From Peribacillus alkalitolerans (lineage in GTDB: Bacteria > Bacillota > Bacilli > Bacillales > DSM-1321), in assembly GCF_010882125.1 (NCBI RefSeq), contig NZ_JAAGVZ010000012.1:47048-111047 (forward strand): a stretch of 64,000 bases of DNA. Direction: 5' to 3'. Within the stretch, counting starts at the first letter, position 1. Each line of letters begins with the position of its first letter. Below the pieces are notes generated by a model. That model saw nothing but the letters and a program-made list of their open reading frames with translations. It was not told where the DNA came from and searched no databases. Of the stretch, positions 17,249 through 26,667 are shown piece after piece. The position numbers were made by a program, and so were the translations under genes.

Positions 17249-17818
17249 TTAAGCACCTGCTTTTTCATATACTGCTGAATACCAGGCATCATAAATACCA
17301 GCTGTTGTACCAGCAGTTGTTGAAACTTTTACAATTCCATCTTCTGGACGCGGTCCAGCAATAAGTGTCAATTCGGTTGTGCCAGGTTCAGCAGAAGTAG
17401 TTTTCGTACCTCCTGAAATACCTGGACGAGAAACAAAGCAACTGTAAAGGGCATGTCTTGTTGCTTTTACATCCCCATCAAATTCAAACAACAAGGCTAT
17501 CTTCTTTGGTTTTGCTGTATTTTTTTCTGTCAAAACCTTATCTGTTGCGTCTAAAATTTCCCCTAATACATCCGTTCGGAATGCTTCTGTGATTGCAGCA
17601 ACAGTTAATGTAGCATCATATCCTTGGTTTGTAGACGCTGAATAATACAAAATATCATCCGCATAAAAATCTGTTGTCTCACCTTTTGGTTCTAGGGTTA
17701 ACGCTGTAGCCCCCGGGAATTTAACAGGGCTTCCATAAGTGTAAGAACCGTCAACACCTTCGGTAACAACTGCGTAATGTGCGTTTTTTAATCCGAATTG
17801 GACTTTATTTTCAGCCAT
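17249..17818 (-). CDS. Major tail tube protein (phi13 type)
   Basis: 189 residues with the conserved N-terminus VQFGLKNAHYAVVTEG, the region GATALTLEPKGETTDFYADD and the DATLTVA strand typical of phage phi13-like major tail proteins. Forms the tail tube. Precedes the chaperone gene by 3 nt. Confidence 0.92.
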   Translation of the reverse strand: MAENKVQFGLKNAHYAVVTEGVDGSYTYGSPVKFPGATALTLEPKGETTDFYADDILYYSASTNQGYDATLTVAAITEAFRTDVLGEILDATDKVLTEKNTAKPKKIALLFEFDGDVKATRHALYSCFVSRPGISGGTKTTSAEPGTTELTLIAGPRPEDGIVKVSTTAGTTAGIYDAWYSAVYEKAGA

Positions 17819-18133
17819 TTATATCATCCTCACTTCGTATATTTTTTGAAATAGTTTCTCTGATTCTATAAAAGTTTCAGTGGATTCATAAGGAATGTCA
17901 TTGTCATCAAGAACTTTTTCAAGTTTACCTTCAGCCACAAGATCTTTTTTAGTTGTGTAAAGTTCAATTTGAACAATATCAATCTTATGATATACCTTGT
18001 TATCAGCAATAAAATTAGATGAATAAGCGACTAGATAACAAACGTAAGGGGGACTTGGTGGAGCTGTGAAATGTGAATAAGCCACAGTGTGGCCTGTAGC
18101 ATCTAATATCTGTTTCAATTCAGCTAAATTCAT
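17819..18133 (-). CDS. Tail terminator/completion protein
   Basis: 104 residues, alpha/beta (MNLAELKQILDATGHTVAYS, YHKIDIVQIELYTTKKD). Size and position between the gp10-like and tail tube genes match the tail-completion protein of siphophages. No diagnostic motif, so the call is mainly positional. Confidence 0.7.
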   Translation of the reverse strand: MNLAELKQILDATGHTVAYSHFTAPPSPPYVCYLVAYSSNFIADNKVYHKIDIVQIELYTTKKDLVAEGKLEKVLDDNDIPYESTETFIESEKLFQKIYEVRMI

Positions 18134-18489
18134 GATTTTATCGCCTTCTCTACTCTCTCGGTAAAGTCACTAATCGCCTTTTCTTCAGCAGGACGAATAT
18201 GCACGACAGCTGGAACACGCCCACCCCCAACTTTTACGTGACCATATTCAAGCAAGTGAGTTAGTTGGTAGTGAGATTGGTTATGGACGATGACTCGATT
18301 GCCCTCTTTTTTGAGTTTCCAACCCTTTTTATAATCACCTGTTAATTCAGGACTGTTTTGCTTCAAATGAAGAACAGTATCTCTCGCGACTTCTTGTTTG
18401 GCAAGTTCAACTTGCTCCTCGACTTCTGCTGTATATAAAGCTACTTGTTTAGAAATCTCGGAAGATAAATCATCAATCCTAACCACCAC
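18130..18489 (-). CDS. HK97 gp10-like head-tail (neck) protein
   Basis: 119 residues. Helical N-terminus followed by LKQNSPELTGDYKKGWKLKK and the short conserved block YQLTHLLEYGHVKVGG, which are characteristic of the HK97-gp10 family. GTG start behind GAGGTGAAA. Overlaps both neighbours by a few bases. Confidence 0.85.
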   Translation of the reverse strand: MVVRIDDLSSEISKQVALYTAEVEEQVELAKQEVARDTVLHLKQNSPELTGDYKKGWKLKKEGNRVIVHNQSHYQLTHLLEYGHVKVGGGRVPAVVHIRPAEEKAISDFTERVEKAIKS

Positions 18490-18820
18490 TTTTCACCTCA
18501 CAATAAAGCTCTGTAAATCCATCTGTTCGCATAAAATCTTTGTAAATTCTATAATTCTGATTTTCATACTTCAAACTATTCTCTTTGTCGTATTCATCCG
18601 AATCAATGATTAACAGTATCAGTGGCTTATGACCAAGCTGACCAGCTGCAGAAAACTCTGCACGAGAAATGCTTAATTTTGAACCAAAAACCTGTCTTTC
18701 TGTTTCAGTCTCTATCGGTTGACCTAATTCATCTTCAGTGTAAGAGACGGAAATTAAAAAGCACACATCATCCAGTGATATGTGCTTTGCATTCCCGATA
18801 TTTGATTTAAGTGACGGCAT
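18479..18820 (-). CDS. Head closure / head-tail joining protein
   Basis: 113 residues, beta-rich (VCFLISVSYTEDELGQPIET, RQVFGSKLSISRAEFSAAG, DEYDKENSLKYENQNYRIYK), the pattern of Phage_H_T_join/SPP1 gp16-like adaptors. Lies in the expected position after the connector. Confidence 0.8.
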   Translation of the reverse strand: MPSLKSNIGNAKHISLDDVCFLISVSYTEDELGQPIETETERQVFGSKLSISRAEFSAAGQLGHKPLILLIIDSDEYDKENSLKYENQNYRIYKDFMRTDGFTELYCEVKSGG

Positions 18821-19100
18821 CTACAGTCCCCGCCTTCTTAATGATTCGATTGTTTAATCGGCTCCGTAAATTCCTTGAAAGAGGGACGTCTTCTTGGCGT
18901 TTCCGATAAGTCCAGGCAGCATAATCCACAACTAACATTTGATCATCAACACTAGAAAAATTCAAAACGATACCTTCTCTCTCGATTTCATTTTGGGATT
19001 TTTCTAAGTGATTATTAAAATAGGCATCTCTCAAATTGTGAGTGATGCCCAAGTCCAATTTTAATAAACTAAGTAAAGTTTCTTTTATCAGATCATCCAT
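18807..19100 (-). CDS. Head-tail connector protein (gp6-like)
   Basis: 97 residues, mainly helical (MDDLIKETLLSLLKLDLGIT, VVDYAAWTYRKRQEDVPLS, RLNNRIIKKAG), consistent with phage head-tail connector adaptors of HK97 gp6 type. The ATG behind GGCGGTG is chosen over a GTG nine bases upstream. Confidence 0.75.
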   Translation of the reverse strand: MDDLIKETLLSLLKLDLGITHNLRDAYFNNHLEKSQNEIEREGIVLNFSSVDDQMLVVDYAAWTYRKRQEDVPLSRNLRSRLNNRIIKKAGTVDAVT

Positions 19101-19112
19101 ATAATACACCGC

Positions 19113-19268
19113 CTATTCATTAGGCTGTTTCTGGTCATCCTCTTTCAAGAATCCATTTGCCTGCAATTCCTTTGCTCTTTTTGCATTTTTTGCTTCATAT
19201 TCTGAACCAACTGGATAAAATTCATTTGTATTTTTGTCAAAGAAATCTTTTATTACTTCATGTTTCAT
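19113..19268 (-). CDS. 51-residue head-region protein
   Basis: A small charged protein (MKHEVIKDFFDKNTNEFYPV, EYEAKNAKRAKELQANGFLK) between capsid and connector genes, with a strong GGAGGGTGA ribosome binding site. Small genes of this kind, with a motif resembling an Rho-N/SAP-like helix pair, are common at this place in siphophages. Exact role unknown. Confidence 0.75.
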   Translation of the reverse strand: MKHEVIKDFFDKNTNEFYPVGSEYEAKNAKRAKELQANGFLKEDDQKQPNE

Positions 19269-19282
19269 AAAAAGTCACCCTC

Positions 19283-20539
19283 CTATACTGCTGGAGTAAT
19301 CGTTACTAGAACGAAAGCATCTTTTTTCACTGGCTTACCATCAAAACGACCTTTCCCACGGAAAGCAGTTTGGTCTTCCACAAATTTTACATGCTCTGAA
19401 TTATCAATCGTAATGCTTTCACGTTCAACTAAAGTGTATTGGGCAAAATCACCGTAAAGCACTTTATCATCATCCATATTGTTATTAAAGACTACACGTA
19501 ATCCTAATAGATCAGGGTTTTTCAAGTTGGGAAGTTTTCCGACCACTTCACCTTGTGCATTAACATTGATACTAAATTCTAGGAAACGATTGTAGTATGT
19601 TGAACGTTTCATAACAGCGACGATTTCACCAACACTATCAGCCCCACTGTCAATCAATCCAATTGGTTTTACAAATTCAACTAATTTAGCATTCGAAGGA
19701 ACGTTTTTTAGGTTTTCAGCAGGAATTTGTGGAATAATTCCATCCGGTTGTTTGTTAGCTGCGCCGGTACCTTTTAATATGGCTAAATCTAATGCAAGAG
19801 CAATCGCGCGGGCAATCTTTTTAGTGACATAAGCATCTAAGTTAATGATGGAATCTTGTAGCAAGTAGTTATCAACGAAAGTAACTTTACCTACTTTAAA
19901 TCCGTCAAAATCCACATTTGTAATTGTTCCAACGTTTCCAGTTGCAAGTGCACCGGATTGTTCAATCCAAGTAGCTGCTGTCGTATCTGTATCTACTAAA
20001 ATACGAGTTGTTCCTTTAACTTGAATCTTATCAACTAAAGGGTAAAGTGTTGTGAAATCACCCATAATGTCCATAATGCGGTTTACAACAACTTCTGGAA
20101 TAGTTAACTCTCCACCAGTAACAGCTCGTAAGTTTTTAAATTGCTCGTAAAAATCAGCTACCTCAGAACGTTTGTAGTATTCACCTGTTTTTAAAAGCTC
20201 TCTTACTTGTAATTTATTCATACCTTCAACTGCCCCCTTATCATTTGAACGTTTTTGTTTAGTTGGTACTTTACTATTTAACTGCTCCAATTCTCCCTCG
20301 AGCTCGGCAATCTCAACCTCAAGGACTGATTTCTTTTGCCCATGTTCGCTTTTCTCATTTTCTAATTTCTCAATTTCTGATTCTACGGTGGATACTTCCT
20401 CTTCGGACTCAGCTTCATTAATAGACTGCTCAAGTTCTTGAGATCTTCTCTCAAAGTCCTCATCCACCTTTTGTAATTCATTTAAAGCTGATTTTCTTTG
20501 TTCAATTTTTTTATTAAGCATTAATTGTTTTAGAGCCAT
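19283..20539 (-). CDS. Major capsid protein, HK97 fold, with N-terminal delta domain
   Basis: 418 residues. The first ~105 residues are a strongly charged coiled coil (ELEQSINEAESEEEVSTVES), the scaffold-like delta domain that the protease removes. The capsid core begins about residue 110 (GELTIPEVVVNRIMDIMG) and shows the family blocks WIEQSGAL and ILKGTGAANKQPDGI. Forms the icosahedral head. Confidence 0.95.
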   Translation of the reverse strand: MALKQLMLNKKIEQRKSALNELQKVDEDFERRSQELEQSINEAESEEEVSTVESEIEKLENEKSEHGQKKSVLEVEIAELEGELEQLNSKVPTKQKRSNDKGAVEGMNKLQVRELLKTGEYYKRSEVADFYEQFKNLRAVTGGELTIPEVVVNRIMDIMGDFTTLYPLVDKIQVKGTTRILVDTDTTAATWIEQSGALATGNVGTITNVDFDGFKVGKVTFVDNYLLQDSIINLDAYVTKKIARAIALALDLAILKGTGAANKQPDGIIPQIPAENLKNVPSNAKLVEFVKPIGLIDSGADSVGEIVAVMKRSTYYNRFLEFSINVNAQGEVVGKLPNLKNPDLLGLRVVFNNNMDDDKVLYGDFAQYTLVERESITIDNSEHVKFVEDQTAFRGKGRFDGKPVKKDAFVLVTITPAV

Positions 20540-21107
20540 TCTTCAATCTCTCCCTTAACTGGTTTTTTCTTAGGTCAATCTTTCTTTTTTCGTGCTGCTC
20601 GACTTCTGCTTTACGAGCTTGAACCCCTGTGTCTTCATAGGCAGGGAAAGTAACAACCGAAACTTCATGAAGGTCTATCTCTTTTATGGTCCATTTGATT
20701 GTTCCATCTTCACGAAAATCTGTTTCTTCACTAATGATGTTAAAGCCAAATGAACACTGATCCACATCACCACGTTTAACACGTTCATAAAGGTTTACTG
20801 CATCTGAATCATTGGGGTTAATCTTGATGCTTCCCCAAAGTCCACGACTATCTGTTTTTAATTCCAGTGTTCCAACTTTATTTCTACCAAGAACAAAACG
20901 GGTATCATGATTGATTAAAGCTCGAATATCGTTGCTGAGAGTATTTTCAAAAGCTCCTGGAGCAACTTCTTCAAAAGCTCCTCTCCACAATTCTGTTTCT
21001 GAATTAAAAACTGCAAAATATCCTTCAATCACCATGTCATTATCTTGCTCTGTTCTAGTCTTTAAATCTGTTTGTAAGCTCCTAGTTTGGCGGTTATCTC
21101 TAGTCAT
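20514..21107 (-). CDS. HK97-type prohead protease (S78)
   Basis: About 197 residues with the family blocks [25 protein letters not shown] (catalytic His) and DQCSFGFNI (catalytic Ser). Cleaves the capsid delta domain during maturation. The ATG of MTRDNRQ is preferred because AAGGAGGTG lies just upstream; two in-frame starts upstream lie inside it. Overlaps both portal and capsid genes. Confidence 0.93.
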   Translation of the reverse strand: MTRDNRQTRSLQTDLKTRTEQDNDMVIEGYFAVFNSETELWRGAFEEVAPGAFENTLSNDIRALINHDTRFVLGRNKVGTLELKTDSRGLWGSIKINPNDSDAVNLYERVKRGDVDQCSFGFNIISEETDFREDGTIKWTIKEIDLHEVSVVTFPAYEDTGVQARKAEVEQHEKRKIDLRKNQLRERLKNGSKTINA

Positions 21108-22293
21108 CACCATCACCTCCTTGATTCAGTTTCTTTTGATCACCAATCATGCCAGCTGGTATATAGTTTTCAAGTATGACACGTTCGTTTAGTCCTTCTA
21201 ACGGCGACATCCCCAACCAATCCCTTACTTCATTTCCAAGCATTATCCCTCGAACATACATATCCCCTCCAACATCTGCGAGCTCTTTAATGTCATAGGC
21301 ATAAAGTGAACGAGGATTAAATTTAAAATATAAGTCAGGAGCATAAAGTAATTTCCTTGTTAATTCTTGCTCCATTCCTTTTGCTATGGGAAGAAGAGTG
21401 GAAGTGATGTAGTTGTTGAATTCATCTTTCTTGAAATCCCCAACCCCAACAAAAAAAGCCGGCACTCCAAATATGCCCGCTACTGTTCTTTTATCAATTT
21501 GTACTGCATCATTTATAGCTAAATCATTTAATGATAATGGTTTAACCTGGTCTACCTTAACTAAGTCAGCTGGTACTACCCAAGGTTTCCCTCCACCAGT
21601 TTCAGAAACATACTTTTTAAGTATCTCATCACGGCCTGATTCACTAGCCAATTCTTCCGTCATAGCATCGACCGCTATTATTACAGATGGCTTCCACTTA
21701 TCAGACATAAAACTATTCTTAGTTTTAGAAGCTTGTTTTAAATTTGTAACAATGTCTTTAAGCACAACTTGAAAACCTTGGCCGATGTATGGGCGTTCTG
21801 GATCTGGATTGATTGTAAAATGTAATACTTCGTCATATCCATACGATTGACCGCGATACAAAATTTGATATGCATCTTCTGTATCCATGAAGCTCACATT
21901 GGATGGCTGCAATGGAACTAAGTCGTCAATTAGACCGTTACTGACCTTCGGAAAAACTACACTGTTCCCTCGCCCATCAAGCAACATAGTATAGACGATA
22001 TTGTATACCCATGCTTTTCTTGTCATGAGCTTGTAGGGGTTAATATCAATTTTACGAGAAAGTGCATTACGAACTCTGATATCTCCATCATCAGTATTTT
22101 TCATTAAATGAATGGTCATGGTACTAACCAAGTCAGCTATCTTGTGGACGGCCATCCTAACTTCCGGATTATCAGATAAACGAGTATAACCAGGTGTCAA
22201 TATTGAGTTATCTTCACCTGCCATAAATAATCCAATTGTTGATGTTGTAGGTTCGGACCTAATCTTGTTTTTATTTCTTTTCTTTCGGCTCAA
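21100..22293 (-). CDS. Portal protein (HK97 type)
   Basis: 397 residues beginning at TTG ([10 protein letters not shown]). Conserved portal features: [52 protein letters not shown] and LDISPR-like WLGMSPLEG near the C-terminus. Forms the dodecameric gate for DNA. Standard TerL-portal-protease order. Confidence 0.94.
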   Translation of the reverse strand: MSRKKRNKNKIRSEPTTSTIGLFMAGEDNSILTPGYTRLSDNPEVRMAVHKIADLVSTMTIHLMKNTDDGDIRVRNALSRKIDINPYKLMTRKAWVYNIVYTMLLDGRGNSVVFPKVSNGLIDDLVPLQPSNVSFMDTEDAYQILYRGQSYGYDEVLHFTINPDPERPYIGQGFQVVLKDIVTNLKQASKTKNSFMSDKWKPSVIIAVDAMTEELASESGRDEILKKYVSETGGGKPWVVPADLVKVDQVKPLSLNDLAINDAVQIDKRTVAGIFGVPAFFVGVGDFKKDEFNNYITSTLLPIAKGMEQELTRKLLYAPDLYFKFNPRSLYAYDIKELADVGGDMYVRGIMLGNEVRDWLGMSPLEGLNERVILENYIPAGMIGDQKKLNQGGDGDD

Positions 22294-22299
22294 ATTTCA

Positions 22300-24021
22300 T
22301 CATCCTCTCAGCCATTGGTTTGCACTACTGGCTTTTTCTATATTCTCCAACATTCGAATAGCACCAAATACAGAGGCATCGAAAATATCAATCCGATGTT
22401 CTGGCATAACCTTTTCGTATTGGATCATATCGTCTGTCTTTTCAACCGCTGATACGTTTTGAACACAATATTCAAAAGCTTGGGAATGTAGATAATAAAA
22501 TTTCCCATCCTTCGCTTTTTTCTCAATTCTTCTAAAGCCTTCAGACTTTTTATAAAAATATTGCGGTTGGTCAACCATGGCAAAACCTTTCTTTTTCATT
22601 TCAAGGAAAAATTCCCGAGAAAACTTTCGGTCAAATCCTACTTGTTTAATCTTGAATCCTTTTTGCTTCATGGCTACAAACCAATTCACAATATCTGAAT
22701 GATTAACTGTAGGGGTATTACACAAATCCAACCATCCGTCATCTTTCCAACCGAATAAAGGGATGTTGTCATCTTCAGCTTTACTAGCCGCTGCTACTAC
22801 TGGGAACCACGCATGTGTGATAGCTATATCAATTCCTTGATAGTGGCCATATAAGGCAGAAGCAGTTAAGTCATGCATCTTTGAAAGGTCAGCTCCACCA
22901 AACCAATCAATCTTTAACTTCACTAAATCAGCAAGTGTCCAATTGTATTGACGATCAGATAATTTGAATTCATCTAAATTGAAGTAAGCACGAATTGCTG
23001 AAGTGTATATATTTAATGACTTAGCTAAGAAGTCTTTCCTTTGTTGCGGGTCATTTTGGGCCTGTAGAGCGTCGTTCAAGATGTCATCTGGACGAATGGA
23101 TACTCCATATGCCGGATTGGCTTTTTGGTGCTCTATGGGGCTCGTATAGTCCACATTACCTTTCTCATCTTCATCAGCTTTTGCAATGAAGACAAAATAA
23201 GCTTCATCCTTTATGGTACCGTCAAGAATCTTCTTGCAGTATTGAAGCCTTTGATAACAAAAACTCGTCATATCATCCCCGGCTGTTGTAATCCCAATCA
23301 TCAATTTATTGGTATATGCCTTCATAGCCTCTTTGATGATGTTGTATTGTTTCGGTGTTTTGTAGGCGTGTAGCTCATCCGCGATGGCAATATTACAGTT
23401 TAAGGAATCCTGTTTATCTGGGTTAGCTGCAAGTGCTTGAATGTAAAGCGATCCATCTCCAAAGTCTCCAGCAATAGAGTGTTCTTGGTTGTTATCAATT
23501 ACACGGAAGTTATCCTTTTCTCCCATTTGACCAAGGTTGAAATTAATAAAGTTAAAACTTTCTAGAGATTGTTTCAATGCGGCAGCTACAATATAAACTT
23601 TACTTCCGCTTCGTCTATTGAGCAGACCTAAAGCCCATGCAAGAGCAGCAGCAAAACTTGTTTTAATATTTTTCCGTGGAATATAAATAAACGCTTCTTT
23701 AAAGCGTCTAATAGTGGTGCCTTTATGATAAAAACCTAATAGGTTATATACTTGGTACTTATGGAAGGGTTCCAATAGAAACGGTGTTCCTCTTAAAGGT
23801 GTGCCGTCTAACATTTCACCCTGAGCATGTACGAAAGTCTTCTCAATGATTCCAATTACAAACTCCGCATCTTTCGGATTGAAGTCGTATTCAGGGTTTT
23901 TCAAATCGTTGAAAAAGCGCTGGCACCCTTGCATCTGTTCTTTGTTTGCAAGTTTGGTTCCTTCCATAATGCTTTTTGCAAAGTTCATTACTAATTCATA
24001 ATTCGCATATGATTCTGTCAT
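22300..24021 (-). CDS. Terminase large subunit (HK97/phage_terminase family)
   Basis: 573 residues. N-terminal ATPase with Walker A-like IPRKNIKTSFAAALAW (about residue 112) and Walker B IAIADELHA; C-terminal RNase H-like nuclease with DWFGGADLSKMHDLTA as the first metal site and FDASVFGAIRML near the end. Packages and cuts concatemers at cos. Overlaps TerS by 4 nt. Confidence 0.95.
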   Translation of the reverse strand: MTESYANYELVMNFAKSIMEGTKLANKEQMQGCQRFFNDLKNPEYDFNPKDAEFVIGIIEKTFVHAQGEMLDGTPLRGTPFLLEPFHKYQVYNLLGFYHKGTTIRRFKEAFIYIPRKNIKTSFAAALAWALGLLNRRSGSKVYIVAAALKQSLESFNFINFNLGQMGEKDNFRVIDNNQEHSIAGDFGDGSLYIQALAANPDKQDSLNCNIAIADELHAYKTPKQYNIIKEAMKAYTNKLMIGITTAGDDMTSFCYQRLQYCKKILDGTIKDEAYFVFIAKADEDEKGNVDYTSPIEHQKANPAYGVSIRPDDILNDALQAQNDPQQRKDFLAKSLNIYTSAIRAYFNLDEFKLSDRQYNWTLADLVKLKIDWFGGADLSKMHDLTASALYGHYQGIDIAITHAWFPVVAAASKAEDDNIPLFGWKDDGWLDLCNTPTVNHSDIVNWFVAMKQKGFKIKQVGFDRKFSREFFLEMKKKGFAMVDQPQYFYKKSEGFRRIEKKAKDGKFYYLHSQAFEYCVQNVSAVEKTDDMIQYEKVMPEHRIDIFDASVFGAIRMLENIEKASSANQWLRG

Positions 24022-24410
24022 GAAGTATCACTCAAAACTAACTGTAATTTTGATTTGGGTTTGCTTTTTTGTTCTGGTTTACGCTTAGGTACATCTGGTT
24101 TCTTAATAGCATTAAATGATTTTGGATTGATACATAAAATATTTGAATAGGTTGCAAGGTCTTTTCTCAGCGATTCCATTGCAGAATAAATAGGTGTCTT
24201 ACGATCATTGGTGGCACCAGCTTTATTGGTGTACTCTTCAGAGATTTGATAACCACAATCCTCGAACGCTTTTTCAAAAGCCTGGTACTGTGCCAACATC
24301 CCAACATAAATATCGATTATTTGATCATAATCATCTTTATAAACACCCAAATGTTCCATCTGTTTTATAGTCTGATTTTTCAACTGTTTTTTCGATAATA
24401 ATTTTGCCAC
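24018..24410 (-). CDS. Terminase small subunit (P27 family)
   Basis: 130 residues from a GTG behind GGGGGTG; MAKLLSKKQLKNQTIKQMEH, IYVGMLAQYQAFEKAF and ATYSNILCINPKSFNAIK are typical of P27-family small terminases. The frame is open much further upstream, but that would run through the putative cos region. Recognises DNA for packaging. Confidence 0.88.
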   Translation of the reverse strand: MAKLLSKKQLKNQTIKQMEHLGVYKDDYDQIIDIYVGMLAQYQAFEKAFEDCGYQISEEYTNKAGATNDRKTPIYSAMESLRKDLATYSNILCINPKSFNAIKKPDVPKRKPEQKSKPKSKLQLVLSDTS

Positions 24411-24420
24411 GATGTTTTTA

Positions 24421-24501
24421 CACCCCCTTTTGAATATTGAAAAAGTCGCTCTATTGGAAAAGGCTCCCCCCTTCGGTCCCCAATGAATCAATCTGAATTT
24501 C
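24421..24501. other. Candidate cos region
   Basis: A G/C-tract-rich gap between the HNH and TerS genes in an otherwise AT-rich genome: on the minus strand CCCCCC near 24512, GGGGACC near 24480, GGGGGGAGCC near 24470 and GGGGG near 24425. HNH-TerS-TerL phages of this type usually carry cos here. The exact cut cannot be read from the sequence. Confidence 0.4.
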
Positions 24502-24783
24502 TCAAGGTAGGGGGGATACTCTTTCTCTCCACAATTCACCTAAAGCCGTTAAAATATCTGAATTTCGGTCATGCATCTTATCATGGCAATTACCACATAA
24601 GCTAATGAGATTCCAGTTTATTAGCTTTAGCTCTGGTTTCTCTCTCAATGGGTTAATGTGATGTACGGTTGTTGCTTCTGTTGTCTTACCATATCGTTTA
24701 CATTCTTGGCATCGATATCCGTCGCGTTTTAATATGTTGGCTCGTTTATTCTTCCACTTGGGTGTCTTGTAAAAGTTAGACAA
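24502..24783 (-). CDS. HNH endonuclease of the packaging module
   Basis: 93 residues. Zinc-binding Cys pairs CQEC and CGNC flank the HNH core (TTVHHINPLRE ... CHDKMHDR). In HK97-like phages this small HNH protein works with terminase for cos cleavage. TTG with GGAGTGATT upstream is preferred. It is the first gene of the late operon and directly abuts the accessory block. Confidence 0.9.
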   Translation of the reverse strand: MSNFYKTPKWKNKRANILKRDGYRCQECKRYGKTTEATTVHHINPLREKPELKLINWNLISLCGNCHDKMHDRNSDILTALGELWRERVSPLP

Positions 24784-24798
24784 ATTAATCACTCCAAT

Positions 24799-24826
24799 AA
24801 AAAAGCACCTCTAAATGAGGTGCTAA
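24799..24826 (-). terminator. Terminator of accessory unit 1 (GGTGCTTTTT type)
   Basis: AGCACCTC/GAGGTGCT stem with T6 on the minus strand. Similar sequences end other units in this block (25892, 27183, 29795). Confidence 0.85.
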
Positions 24827-24827
24827 T

Positions 24828-25616
24828 CTAGTATTGAGTTTTAGTCTTTAAAGTACAATTATGGGCTTTGCAAATATTCCTGAATATTACTGGATCCCAT
24901 TCATATCTTGGAATGAATTTTATAGTTAGTAATCCATTTTGTAGTTGAGGCATTTCTATTTCAGAAACATTGAAATTATTAATGATATTGTTAACTAGTG
25001 CGTCTAAATTTTCTCCGTTAAATCCTACTGGTACCTCTATTTCAACTTTTACTCCTTGATTTTTTTCCTCATTATACGTCCTTACATGTGATTTAATATA
25101 ACTACCGTTCTGGAAATGTCCTGGAACAATAATTTTATTATTCATTTTAATCTTATTACTTAATGTATCTAAATCAGCTAATATATCCGTATTAGATTTA
25201 GATTCCATTCCTTGTTCCTGTATTTTACTATATTTCTCTTTTAGTTCAATGATTTCATTTGTCACTTCTAAATTACTCTTAACAATGTTATTCATCGAAA
25301 CTAACAATTGATCCTTCAAATCTGAAATTTCACTTATTCCATTATTAGTTTTGATTAAGTTTTTTTCTAATTTATCAGCAGTTTCTTTTAAATCTGAAAC
25401 TGTATTTCTTTGTCCTGCAACATCAACAATTGTCATTATAATAGCAATTACTGAAAGAATAATAGAGGATAGCGTTGACGCAAAAGAAACCATTTCTCCT
25501 GCTTTAATTCCACCACCATAATAAAACGAAGACAAAGATACCATTGAAATAGCCGCAATTATTAATGGATATATTAAATGCAACTGATTAATCATTTTCG
25601 GTTGATTATTTTTCAT
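24828..25616 (-). CDS. Two-TM coiled-coil membrane protein, phage accessory
   Basis: 262 residues. Two N-terminal transmembrane helices (about 13-33 and 43-65), a long coiled coil (about 68-150: LKETADKLEKNLIKTNNGIS) and a C-terminal alpha/beta domain (KVEIEVPVGFNGENLDALVN ... GLLTIKFIP). RBS AAGGAGTGG. It has its own terminator and an upstream element shared with two other units of the block. A role in superinfection exclusion or defence is possible, but no family is recognised. Confidence 0.65.
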   Translation of the reverse strand: MKNNQPKMINQLHLIYPLIIAAISMVSLSSFYYGGGIKAGEMVSFASTLSSIILSVIAIIMTIVDVAGQRNTVSDLKETADKLEKNLIKTNNGISEISDLKDQLLVSMNNIVKSNLEVTNEIIELKEKYSKIQEQGMESKSNTDILADLDTLSNKIKMNNKIIVPGHFQNGSYIKSHVRTYNEEKNQGVKVEIEVPVGFNGENLDALVNNIINNFNVSEIEMPQLQNGLLTIKFIPRYEWDPVIFRNICKAHNCTLKTKTQY

Positions 25617-25630
25617 TTTTCCACTCCTTC

Positions 25631-25665
25631 AAAATACTAAATTCGACAAATGGAGACTTTTTCCT
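25631..25665 (-). promoter_or_regulatory. Shared upstream element A with Spo0A-box-like heptamer
   Basis: On the + strand ATTCGACAAATGGAGACTTT followed by TTCCTG. TTCGACA (25642-25648) is the inverse of the 0A-box core TGTCGAA. Closely matches the element at 28214-28240 and less closely 26672-26697. Confidence 0.5.
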
Positions 25666-25670
25666 GCAAA

Positions 25671-25868
25671 TTATTTTCTTCTCACTGCCCCTTTCACTCT
25701 CTTGTAAGTATCACGTTTTGTCCCCATCAGTTCCTCTAAATCTCTTTGGGTTAGCTTTTCTTCTTTCTCTTTTAGAAATTTCCTCCTTTCAGGACACTCT
25801 TTCCTAGATACAGATAGCTTTTGAATTTCCTTCTTCTGTTTAACGCTAAGATGATCAGATAGCTTCAT
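25671..25868 (-). CDS. 65-residue basic HTH-like protein
   Basis: MKLSDHLSVKQKKEIQKLSV, a Cys/Arg stretch, then LTQRDLEELMGTKRDTYKRV resembling a helix-turn-helix. GAGGTGATTGAC sets the start. Small basic proteins like this occur near phage terminase genes. It is followed by, not covered by, the shared element A of the next gene, so it is probably transcribed together with that gene or from its own weak promoter. Confidence 0.6.
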   Translation of the reverse strand: MKLSDHLSVKQKKEIQKLSVSRKECPERRKFLKEKEEKLTQRDLEELMGTKRDTYKRVKGAVRRK

Positions 25869-25891
25869 GTCAATCACCTCATATAAAAAAT

Positions 25892-25921
25892 AAAAAGCAC
25901 CCAGGATACTGGATGCTTTTT
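25892..25921 (-). terminator. Terminator of accessory unit 2 (GGTGCTTTTT type)
   Basis: AAAAGCATCCAG/CTGGGTGCTTTTT stem with T-tract on the minus strand. Confidence 0.85.
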
Positions 25922-25927
25922 TGAAAT

Positions 25928-26644
25928 TTAATAATCCATTTTCTTTACTAAACTAAGATAATGATCAGATAATTTCCATTTAAATTGGCCTAAACAGTGC
26001 CCTATGGAGGAAATATATTCTAACTCATTTTCTAAAAAAGTTTTATAAAGATCATTGAAGTCTTCACTAATTTCACTATCTTTCTGACTAAAATTCCAAA
26101 TCTTAATACTTATGTCACCCATCACCGTTTTAAAAAGATCATTTATTTCTTTTCTAAATTGAAAGAATTCGCGATATGAATAAGAATCCACGTACACTAA
26201 CTCCGAACCAATTTTTTCAAATAATTCATCAGTATATTTATAGAAATAAGGTTGCTTATAAAGTTGATTATCAACGATAGTAAAAAAATAACCAGGTTGA
26301 TAACCTTTTTCAGTTTTTGATAACAAAACCATAACTTCTTCGTAAATATCATCCAAATAAAAACAGACTTTTTCTAGTCTATGTATTTTTGCTGGAAAAT
26401 CATTTTTTTCTTTTATTTCTTCATTGTGCTTAATTGTTCTTTGTACCCCTAATAAAGTTAAAATACCAGCAATTACTCCACCGATTATGGCACCCCAAAA
26501 AGTTCCTAGTAAGCTAATCCAAGTATTTTCATCACCGGCTACCTTAAAAGATGGAATAAACATTAATAAATTTATTAAAATAGGAAAAACAACCATTATC
26601 AATAATATTATTACCAATAATTCTCTTCTCATTTTTTTATCCAC
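25928..26644 (-). CDS. Two-TM membrane protein, candidate superinfection/abortive-infection protein
   Basis: 238 residues from GTG behind GGAGGGG. Two hydrophobic helices, about 9-30 and 42-67; the second, in LLGTFWGAIIGGVIAGILTL, has the Gly-rich pattern seen in membrane proteins annotated as putative phage abortive-infection factors. The rest is a cytosolic helical domain (about 80-238). It is a self-contained unit with the shared upstream element and its own terminator. Function is inferred only from layout. Confidence 0.6.
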   Translation of the reverse strand: MDKKMRRELLVIILLIMVVFPILINLLMFIPSFKVAGDENTWISLLGTFWGAIIGGVIAGILTLLGVQRTIKHNEEIKEKNDFPAKIHRLEKVCFYLDDIYEEVMVLLSKTEKGYQPGYFFTIVDNQLYKQPYFYKYTDELFEKIGSELVYVDSYSYREFFQFRKEINDLFKTVMGDISIKIWNFSQKDSEISEDFNDLYKTFLENELEYISSIGHCLGQFKWKLSDHYLSLVKKMDY

Positions 26645-26667
26645 TCACATTTCCCCTCCTCAGATTG

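Noticed and set aside
24411..24539. N-terminal extension of the small terminase
   Set aside because: The extension has no matching family sequence, overlaps the cos candidate and the HNH gene, and GTG at 24410 has a GGGGGTG site.
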